This document shows positions 1 through 9,100 of a stretch of DNA of 54,534 nucleotides, in pieces (positions within the stretch are counted from its first letter, which is position 1; the number at the start of each line of letters is the position of its first letter). This stretch comes from Verrucomicrobiota bacterium (GTDB lineage: Bacteria; Verrucomicrobiota; Verrucomicrobiia; Limisphaerales; UBA9464), in NCBI GenBank assembly GCA_947471985.1, contig CANIZL010000038.1, positions 1 through 54,534 of the forward strand. Reading direction: 5' to 3'. The position numbers and the translations under genes were made by a program. Under the pieces are notes generated by a model, which worked only from the letters and a program-made list of their open reading frames with translations, did no database searches and was not told the origin of the DNA.

Positions 1-132
1 ATTTTTTCATCGCCCCGACAGCCGCTGCCGCGGAAAGTTGACCAACTCAACCTCAGGCTCATGTCAAACATAAACGCGCGATTTGCTCAGTATTTTAACG
101 ATTTTAACCCACTATTCTCAAGCAATGAGTTT

Positions 133-261
133 TCAGATGGGCTCTAAGATTCGCGCATCATCCGGTTTGGCATTGGCTCCGCCGGCCATGATCAGGACCA
201 GCATGATCAACGTCGCCAATAATCCGGCGAGAATGGAAAGAACGGCGAGTGCGGTGGTCAT
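133..261 (-). CDS. Small hydrophobic (single-TM) hypothetical protein, 42 aa
   Basis: A 42-codon ORF starts with ATG at 261 and ends in TGA at 133. Residues 4-26 are an uninterrupted run of Ala, Leu, Ile, Val and Met, as expected for one membrane helix or an uncleaved signal anchor. A polar tail rich in Asp and Pro follows (roughly AKPDDARILEPI). No convincing Shine-Dalgarno sequence lies next to the ATG; the only purine-rich stretch is about 20-25 bases upstream. It sits downstream of, and on the same strand as, the secreted repeat protein at 510-2957. The family is unknown. The TM-like composition is the only argument that it is real. Confidence 0.35.
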   Translation of the reverse strand: MTTALAVLSILAGLLATLIMLVLIMAGGANAKPDDARILEPI

Positions 262-509
262 TGGATTAGCGATTTATTGTCTCCCCCACGGACCCGAAGA
301 GCGGGCTAACGATGCAGGAAATCCTTGCTCCAACGTTCGTTTCGGCATTCCGGAGTGCAAGACTATGGGGGAAACAGGTCCAAGCGACCGGCTGATGGAA
401 GGCGTGGAGAGCGGGAAGAGGGTGCGACCCAGTGGATCACGGTACCAGGACCGAAGGGGCGCCGGTTTTAAGTCAAATCGGGCATGCCCCCCTGGTCCGC
501 TGTCGCGTC

Positions 510-2957
510 TCAGTCGCCGTAACCGTCGCCGTCGCTGTCGCCGAAGAGCCGGAAGAATCCACGCGAGGTGTTCGTTCCAGTGTTGGTTGAGGAATGCGTT
601 GCGCCGGTGCCGAGCACTATGGGGAACGGATTCCAGACGGCGGGAGCGAGGTCGTTCGCCTTTTCCAAAGTATAGAAACGTCCGCGCGCCGTGTTGAAGC
701 TCAGGACGAGCGTGCCGGGGAGGTCCTTGGTCAGGGCCAGACTTGGGCGCGGCACGGCGGTCAACACCACGTCATTGCCGTCGCCGCCGACGTAAGACAG
801 TACCAGCATCAGGTCGCCGACCACCGCCACGGCGCCGCCTTCGCGTACGTTGGCGAAGCGGCCCACGATGGGCTCCCGGCCGTTGTTACGGAGGATCTCA
901 AACTGCTGCCCGGTCGACGGCGTGAAGCCGTAGAGGAATTCCACGGCCAGATTCCCGTCCAATTGCGCCCGGTCCGTGACGACCCGCGCGTAGTGGCCCT
1001 CGCCCATTCCGGCGGCCGTGGCGGGAGTGGTGCCGCCCAGGCCGAAGGTCACCGTCGCGCCCGGCTCTTCCACCGTGAACTGTCCAGTCGCCAGCAGCGA
1101 AGGGTTCAACTTAACGCCGCCGCAAGTGAGACCAAGGCACCCGACGACGCGCGGGATATGGAAGTCATCCAGTTGCATGTGCGATCGGGCGAGATTGACC
1201 GACGAGCCCGTCGAGTCGAGTGACTCGGCCTGGAAGGTGGTGTTGTTGATTCGCAGCACTGCGCCTTCGCGCAGACTCAACGACTTCACGGCCGCCGTCT
1301 GTCCGGGCGTGGCGGCGGGTACACTCACCTGACGCGCCAAAAGAATGTGCTCCTTCGTCGCGGCGGGCACCTGGCCGTCGCTCCAGATGAGCGGGTCAAA
1401 CCAATTGCCGGAATTCGTGGCGTGGACCAGCGGCGTCGCGACGGCCAGCAAGGGTTGCACGGTCAAAACCACGTCGTTGCCATCGCCCCCGAGGTAGCTG
1501 AGGTAGAGGCCGAGATTGTTGTAGCGGGTGACGAGGGCGCCCTCCGGGGCGTTGGCGAATTGCCCGCTCAGCCCGCCGCCGCCAGCGGTGCTGTTGGGGG
1601 TGTTGACCCGAATGATTTCAAACTGTTGCCCGGCCTGCGGCGCGAAGCCGTCCAGGATCTCCACTCCCAGTTGCCCCGCCAGTATCGCGGTGTCCGTGAC
1701 CACCCGTGCGTAGTGGCCCGCGCCCACGGCATTGGTCGCGGCGGCGTTGGTGCCGCTCAGGCAAAACGTGGTGGTGATGTTATTGCCCGATAGTTCAAAC
1801 GAATGCGCTTCCAGGAGGGAAGGATTGAGCCGCGTTGAACCTCCAGAGGTGCCAGTGCCGGACGCCGCACTCGAAGGACTACGGAAGGTGTCCATCACCA
1901 GATGCGAACTGAAGGTGCGGAGCGAGGAGTTGATCGAGGCCAGCACGGTCGCCTGGAAGGTGACGTTGCTGAGGATCAGTTCCGAGCCCGCCAGCAACGT
2001 GAGAGATTTCACCGCGACACTCTGACCGGGCGTGGCCGCCGCCAGACCCACCTGTCGCGCCAGCAGCACATGCTCCTTTGCCGCCGTGGGCACTTGACCG
2101 TCGCTCCACAGCAGCGGGTCGAACCCGTTGCCGGAATTCGTCGCGTAAACCAGAGGTGGCGAGGCGACCGGCAGGGTCTGCGCCGTCAGTACCACGTCGT
2201 TGCCATCGCCGCCCGCGTAGGTGAGATAGAGACCGACGTTATTATAGCGGGCGACCAACGCGCCTTCCGGGGCGTTGACGAATTGACCGCGGAGGGGGCC
2301 GCTGCCGTTGAAGCGGATTATTTCGAACTGCTGCCCCGGTTGCGGCACGAAGCCGTAAAGAAATTCGATGGCCAGACGGCCGTCCAATTGCGCCGTGGCG
2401 CACACAACGCGCGCGTGATGACCGGGACCGCGCCCGTCCGCCGTTGCGGCATTCGGGCCGCCCAGACCGAAGGTCGTCGTCACGTTCGTGTCATTCAGCG
2501 TGAACTCCTGCGTCTCGACGAGCGAGGGGTTGAGCTTGATGGTTCCGCAACCAATTCCTATGCAGGCGACCGGCTGGAACACCCGCAGGCGCGTGACTTG
2601 CAGATGCGAGCCATAGACGCGGACGGTCGAGTTCGACACGGTCAGGTCGTCCAGTTGCAGGCGGGCGTCGCGCACCTCGGCCTCGGCTTCGTTGAGGAGG
2701 GTGAGGCTCTGGAGGACGAGCGGTGTGGCCAGCCCGTGCGCATTGAGTCGCACGACTGCACCCTCCACCGTGGCGACGGTGTCGCTGCCGGGGTAGAGGC
2801 CGCCCGACCAGTTGATGTCATCGAACCAATTGCCGTGTCCGGCGGTGAAGGTGGAGGCCACCGGGGTTTGGGCGGGCAGCGGCAGGGTCAGGAGCAGCAT
2901 CCCCAGGCAACTGGTAAAAACACGGGAGCCGGCGGCGGCGGCAGTATTGTTCTTCAT
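510..2957 (-). CDS. Secreted protein with three tandem ~235-aa beta-rich repeats
   Basis: This 815-aa protein has an N-terminal signal peptide (about residues 1-30, ending near LPAQ). Three homologous repeats follow at about 35-255, 270-495 and 505-730. Each opens with a G-N-x-F-D-x-x-x-W-S/DG element, contains a 'KLNPSLL/V' and 'TTF-LGG' strand, and closes with GGDGNDVVLT. The pattern resembles the autotransporter-associated beta-strand repeats common in Verrucomicrobia; the closing GGDGND also resembles an RTX calcium-binding turn. The C-terminal about 70 residues (FYTLEKANDLAPAVWNPFP) match the end module seen on many verrucomicrobial exoproteins. The last residues, DSDGDGYGD, look like a calcium-binding acidic loop. 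No autotransporter barrel or sorting helix is visible. The ATG follows AAAGG directly. Function is unknown; a structural or surface role is a guess. Confidence 0.8.
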   Translation of the reverse strand: MKNNTAAAAGSRVFTSCLGMLLLTLPLPAQTPVASTFTAGHGNWFDDINWSGGLYPGSDTVATVEGAVVRLNAHGLATPLVLQSLTLLNEAEAEVRDARLQLDDLTVSNSTVRVYGSHLQVTRLRVFQPVACIGIGCGTIKLNPSLVETQEFTLNDTNVTTTFGLGGPNAATADGRGPGHHARVVCATAQLDGRLAIEFLYGFVPQPGQQFEIIRFNGSGPLRGQFVNAPEGALVARYNNVGLYLTYAGGDGNDVVLTAQTLPVASPPLVYATNSGNGFDPLLWSDGQVPTAAKEHVLLARQVGLAAATPGQSVAVKSLTLLAGSELILSNVTFQATVLASINSSLRTFSSHLVMDTFRSPSSAASGTGTSGGSTRLNPSLLEAHSFELSGNNITTTFCLSGTNAAATNAVGAGHYARVVTDTAILAGQLGVEILDGFAPQAGQQFEIIRVNTPNSTAGGGGLSGQFANAPEGALVTRYNNLGLYLSYLGGDGNDVVLTVQPLLAVATPLVHATNSGNWFDPLIWSDGQVPAATKEHILLARQVSVPAATPGQTAAVKSLSLREGAVLRINNTTFQAESLDSTGSSVNLARSHMQLDDFHIPRVVGCLGLTCGGVKLNPSLLATGQFTVEEPGATVTFGLGGTTPATAAGMGEGHYARVVTDRAQLDGNLAVEFLYGFTPSTGQQFEILRNNGREPIVGRFANVREGGAVAVVGDLMLVLSYVGGDGNDVVLTAVPRPSLALTKDLPGTLVLSFNTARGRFYTLEKANDLAPAVWNPFPIVLGTGATHSSTNTGTNTSRGFFRLFGDSDGDGYGD

Positions 2958-3168
2958 CCTTTAGGTAAAATAGAAGCGATTCCGCCCGCGGTGTCTATCG
3001 TGCTTGTGATAAGGAACGGAATTCGAAGACACCCTATCGCCAAGTCCATTGGCGGCCCGCCGCAGTGTCGGCGCTCCGACTCAGTATTTCCCGGGAGGTG
3101 GGCGCCAGGAGGATGGCCGAGGGCCGCATCGGGGAGGGTATTATTTCATCACGCGGGTGACGTCGATT

Positions 3169-6100
3169 TCAATCGCGGTGGTCGTCCGGCGCGGTGGTCA
3201 GTGCAGTCCGCAAAGCCTCCACGAGTTGGGAGCGGTCGACGGGATTTAATATTACGGACAGGTGATCGCCTTCGATCCGATGGCGGACGACTTGTCCGCG
3301 GAGCAATCCCGGCCAGAACGCATGATGGTAGTCCGGCGTCTCCTTGAGCGTGATTAAGTGGACGTCGCCCGGGTAGGGTTTGGGGATATAACGGTCGGTG
3401 GCGAGATTGTAGGGGTCGTTTTGACCTTCAGTGCCCGGCGCTGCCGTGGGATCGCGCATGCCGACGCCCGCCGGCATTTCGGCGTGGGCCACGCCGCGGG
3501 TTCGGAGCCAATAATAGCGGAGCGAATTCCAGCGGGCTTTGAAATAGTCGGCGCGTTCACTCCAGGAGAGGTGCCGCCATCCATGCCAATGGACTGCGAT
3601 ACGGCAGCGCAGGTAGGGGAGCAGAATGCGCGCCTGCAAGTGCCGCGGCAGGGCGCCCGTTGCGTGGGTGTCCACCAGCGCCAACCAGGCCACTTGGGCG
3701 CCTTGCTGGCGGAGTTCCTGGGCCACGGCGTAGGCGATCCAGCCACCGAGGGAGTAGCCGGCGAGATGGTACGGTCCTTCAGGTTGGAAGGCCCGGATCT
3801 CCCGGGCGTAATGGGTCGCCATGGCCTCCAGTGTTTCGTGCCGGGGGACGCGGCCATCGAGTCCGACGGCCTGGATGCCGTAGATGGGGCGATCGACCTG
3901 AAGTTCGCGGGCGAGGTTGAGGAACCCATAGACGTCGCCGCCCCAACCGTGGACGAAATAGAGCGGGGCGCCGTGCCCGTTGGGTTGGAGCGGTACGAGG
4001 GAACTCCAAGCGGGGGCCCAGTCTTCGCGCCGCAGCATTTCGGCCTGAGTGGCAATGGTTGGGGCGTGGAAGAAGGCGGCGATGGGAATCCGCCGGTCGA
4101 CCAATTGCTCCACCCGGGCCGCCAGTCGCGCCGCGAGCAGGGAATGACCTCCCAGCTCAAAGAAGTTGTCGTTCCGACCGATCGTGGTTCCTGGGAACAC
4201 TTCTTCCCAAATTCGGGCTAACCGCCACTCCAGGAGGTCGCGCGGCGACGGATCCGCGGCCCCGGTCGGGGAGGCGGTGTCGGGCTTGGGCAAGGCCTTG
4301 CGATCGACTTTGCCATTGGGGGTGAGGGGCAGGGCACCGAGGGCGACGGAGGCGGCCGGGATCATATAGTCCGGCAGGGTGGCCTGAAGAAACGCGCGAA
4401 CCTCGGCGTGGGTCGGGCCGGACGCGGGTGGCTGCGGAACGATGTAGGCCACGAGCCGCTGGTTGCCCGGGACATCTTCGCGGGCGACGACAACGACATC
4501 CTGCACGGCGGGGTAACGGGCGAGAGCGGCCTCGATTTCGCCGAGCTCGATGCGGAAACCGCGGAGCTTCACCTGATGATCGATCCGTCCGAGGTATTCG
4601 AGGGAGCCGTCGGGGCGATGGCGGGCCAGGTCGCCGGTGCGGTAGAACCGGGCTCCCGACCGGGGGTGGAACGGGTCGGGAAGGAAGCGTTCGGCTGTGA
4701 GGTCGGGCCGGCGCCAGTAGCCCCGAGCCACGCCGGTCCCGCCAATATAGAGTTCGCCGGTGACACCGATGGGGAGCGGTTGAAGGCCTTGGTCCAATAT
4801 ATAGATCTGCGTGCCGGCGATGGGACGGCCGATGGTGTTGGGTCCGCCCGGCGTGCGGTGGGCACAAGTGGAGTACGTGGTGGTTTCGGAGGGGCCGTAA
4901 AGATCGCGGACCCGCCGAATCGACGGCCGGCAATAGAGGGCATCCACCAGGGTGGTGGGCAACGGTTCTCCCGCGAGATTGATGGATTGCACGGAGGCTG
5001 GAATGCCGTCCAGCCGGAGCAATTCTTGCAGGGCCGAGGGAACCGTGTTGAGCAGGGTCACGCCGTCGCCGGCGGAGCGGTCGGCAAGGGCGAGTAAATT
5101 TTCGACGAGCCGCACCTGCGCGCCCTGGGCGAGCGGCGCGAAGAGCTCAAAGATCGACAGATCGAAGCAGACGGAGGTGGAGAAGAGGGTGATGTCCAGC
5201 TCCTGGGCGGTGAACTCCTTGCGGGTCCACTGGATGAAGGCCGCGGCTTGCCGGTGTTCGACCATGACGCCCTTCGGGACGCCCATGGATCCGGAGGTAT
5301 AGATCACGTAGGCCAGGTGGTCGGAACTACCGCGGATGGGCGTTGCATCGCCGGCCTGGGTGCGCGTGGGAGGTCCGTCTTGATCGAGGCAGAGCGTCTG
5401 TCCGCCATAGGCCGGAAGATGGAGCAGCAGCGATTGTTCGGTGAGGAGCACGGGGGCCTGGGCGTCCTGCAGGATGAAGGCGATTCGCTCGGCGGGATAG
5501 TTGGGATCCAGCGGTACGTAGGCGCCCCCGGCCTTGAGGATCGCGAGGAGACCGATGACCAGCTGGGGCGAGCGGCGGAGGCAGAGGCCCACGAGCACCT
5601 CGGGGCCCACACCGAGGGATCGAAGGTGACGGGCGAGCTGGTCGGCCCGGCCGTTGAGTGCGGCGTAGGTGAGGGATTCGTCGCCGAACTGGAGGGCGAC
5701 GGCATTGGGGGTGCGGCCGGCCTGCTCTTCGAAGAAGTTGTGCAGGCAGCGCGTGGTATCCGGCAATGTTCCGGTATTATTCCAATCGACGAGGAGTTGT
5801 TGACGCTCCGTGGGCGGGAGCAGCGGCAATTGCCCGGTGGGGATTTCCGGATGGAGCATCACGGCGTCCATCAGGTGGAGGAGATGCTCCTGTAATTGCT
5901 GGATTTCCTGGTGCGAAAAGTAGTTCCGGCGCGCCACGAAATCCCATTTCACGTCCGCCTCGGCGTGATAATCCCGAATGTAAACCATCAAGGGCACCTG
6001 CTCCTGGCCGTGCAACAAAAGCTCAGTGCGACAGGCGACCGTGTCGAACACCGCACCATGCTCATGCCGTTCATACGACACGCCGACGTCATAATGCTGA

Positions 6101-9100
6101 CCGTGTGCCGCGACGGGCGGGATGGCCCGATTGATCTCATATATGGGGAAACGCTGTCGTCGATGGCCGGCCCTCAGGGTCTGTTTGAGGTGGCGCAGAA
6201 GCTGGACAAACGAGGCCGCAGCGGGCAGACGCAGGCGGAGCAGATTGATTACCGCAAAAAGGCCGGCGGTGGATTTCGCCGTCGGGTTCCGACGGTTTAG
6301 GGCGGGGATCCCGAACACGAGCTCTTCGCGGGATCGGGTGCGACCCATGTAGAGCGCCAGGGCCCCCACGATCACTTGGAACGCGCTGGACTGCTGTTTC
6401 TGGCCGAATTGTTCCAAGCGGCGATGCCATTCGCGCGGAACGTTGATCGAGTAACACGCGCTTCCCGGGTCCTCTCCCCGCGCCGTCCGGGGTTCCAGCA
6501 GCGGTTCCGGAGGATTGGCGATCTGCCGCAGCCAGTAGGCGCGATCCTGTTCGTGAGCTTCGGAATCGACGTAATGCAGGTCTTCCTCAATAAACTCTAG
6601 ATACGAAGAATTTTCCCGTTCCGGGATTTGGTTTCCGCGGAGTGCGGTATAGATGTCCGCCAAGGAACGGCGGAGCAGCGCGATGCCCCAACCATCCGTG
6701 ACGAGGTGATGATACTGCATCAACCAGAAGTGTTCTTCGTCCGCCACCCGGATGAGGTCGAAGCGGAAAAGTGGCTGCCCTTCGAGGAGGAACGGTTGGA
6801 CGAATCGTTGCTGCATCCATTCGTCGGCCGCCTTCCGTGGATCCGGCACTCCGCGGAAGTCCTGTAAGGGAACATCGACTTCCAAGGACGGCCGCACGGT
6901 TTGTCGCGGGACCCCCTCGGCATCCCGACTCCGGGTCAATTGCAGGCGAAGGGCGTCGTGCTGGCGGATCAGCTCTTGGACCGCGCGGCGAAAGAGTTGT
7001 ACGTCGAGGGACCCCCGAAGGTGGACCCATCCGCCGATGTTATAGAGCGGCAGTTCGCCATGGATCAGTTGGTCGATCCAGATTCCCCTTTGCGGCGAGG
7101 TGAGGCGATGAACCTGGGAGTGAGCGTCCGCCATGCGGAACTGCCCGACCGGCGTCTCCGGCTGGCGCTGCACCTGCTCCAGCATTGCTTGGTAACTTTC
7201 GGCGAGGAACTCCAGGGTGGATCGTTCGTACAAGGAGGTGTCGTAGCTCCAACGGGCGATCAGACTGTCGTCCACACCCGGCTCCAAGGTGAGCACGATG
7301 TCGAGGTTCGATATATCCTGCGCGCCCTCCTCGGAATGGGGGCCCCAACGCTCCACGTGCAAGTCGGTCTTGGGCCCTGAGGCATCAACCGTCGGAGCGG
7401 GAATAGTCACCAGGTTGAAAAGCACCTGGAAATACGGGTTGTAGGAGTGCTGGGCGGTGGCCGGTTGTGCGGCCAGCATTTGTGCGAAGGGAAGCTGCGC
7501 GTGCGCCTGGGCCTCCAACGCGCCCTGGCGGACTCGATGCAGGAGCTGGCCAAAGCTCTCGTCGACCTTGAGCTGGGTGCGCAGAGGAATGATGCTGATG
7601 AAATTGCCGATGAGGTTTTGGGTTCCCGGATCGCGCCGGTCAGAAACGGGCACGCCGATGCAGAGATCCCTTTTCCCGCTGAACCGTTGCAGGAGCACGT
7701 TAAAGACGCTGAACAGCACGACGAAGGGCGTGCATTGCCGGTCGCTGGCCAGTTGGCGCAGGCGGGATTGCTGCTCGCGGGGCAGGACCCGCGTCAGGCT
7801 TTCGCCGGTGCCTTGCGGTTGATCTGCCCGCGGGCGATCCGTGGGAAATCCGGTCAGTCGCGGCGCGCCCTGCAACTGCGTCATCCAAAAGTCCCGCAGC
7901 CGGGCCAATTGATCGCCCGTCAGGTGCTGACGCTGCCAGGCCGCGTAGTCGGTGTACTGAAAGGGCAGTGGAACGAGACTCAGTCCGGTCTTGCCGCACG
8001 CGGCGGCATAGAGGATCTGCCATTCCTGCTCGAAGATCGCCATCGACCACCCATCACCCAAGGTGTGGTGCAGGGTTTGCAGGAGGACATGGTCCTCGTC
8101 CGCGAGTTGGACGAGTTGGATTCGCAGCAGCCGATCCGAACGGAGGTCGAATGGGGTGCGTGCCTGGGCCTGGGCCAATTCCTTCAGTCGAGCGGTGCGT
8201 TCCGGATCGCGAAGGGGACGGAGGTCGACGAACTCCAAGGGATCGTGGATTGGATGTACGGCGACCTCGGAGGGTCCGCCGTCCCGGGGAAAGAAGTGCC
8301 GCAAGCCGGCTTGCCGTTCCAGCAGTTGACGCAGCGCGAGCCGGAGCGCCGGCAGGCTGAGGGCGCCCCGGATTCGCACCGCTTGGTGCATATTGTGCAC
8401 CGCGGCACAACGGTCGAGTTGGCTGCGCCACCAGAAGGCCTGTTGCTCATGCGACATGAGCTTCGGTTGGTCGTCCCTTTGGACCTCGATGACGGGAATC
8501 GCTTCCGCTTGCGGTCGTTGCGCGAGCCAGTCGGCTAGATCGCTCAGGATGGGTCGCTCGAAAAGTATCCGCAGCGGCAGGTCTCCGCCGAGACGGGCGC
8601 GGATGCGGGCGATCACCTTCGCGGCCAGTAGGGAGTGCCCGCCGAGGACGAAGAAGTTGTCGTGAACGCTGACGGTCGGTTGGGCGAGGACGGACGACCA
8701 GATTTCGACCAGCAGGGTCTCCATCGGGGTCCGGCCGACGTCGAGCGCGCGGGATACATCGGCGGCGGCGGGCTGGGGCAAGGCCTGACGGTCGACCTTG
8801 CCATTCGCGGTCAGCGGCAGGGTGTCGAGGAATACCGAAGCGGCCGGGATCATATACTCCGGTAGCGTGGGCCGGAGAAAGGCGCGGACATCGGCGTGCG
8901 TCAGGGCGGGCGCTTGCGGCTGGGGGACCAGGTAGGCCACGAGGCGTTGGTCGCCCGGCGTATCTTCGCGGACGGTGACGACGACGCCTTGCAACGCGGG
9001 GTGATGGCTCAGCGCGACCTCAATCTCGCCGAGTTCGATGCGGAAACCCCGGAGCTTCACCTGTCGGTCCATGCGGCCGAGGAAGTCGAGGCCGCCGTCC

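Noticed and set aside
1-10. ATG AAA AAA reading off the left edge on the minus strand
   Set aside because: It may be the start of an exported protein, but only three codons are inside the window, so it cannot be supported.
83-697. 204-codon open frame on the plus strand at the window start
   Set aside because: The sequence is Arg-rich and runs into the antisense of the secreted repeat protein; the 42-aa minus-strand ORF is a better reading of the left part.
1902-3347. 481-codon open frame on the plus strand
   Set aside because: It is the shadow of the secreted repeat protein and crosses into the NRPS end; no signal, domain or plausible composition.
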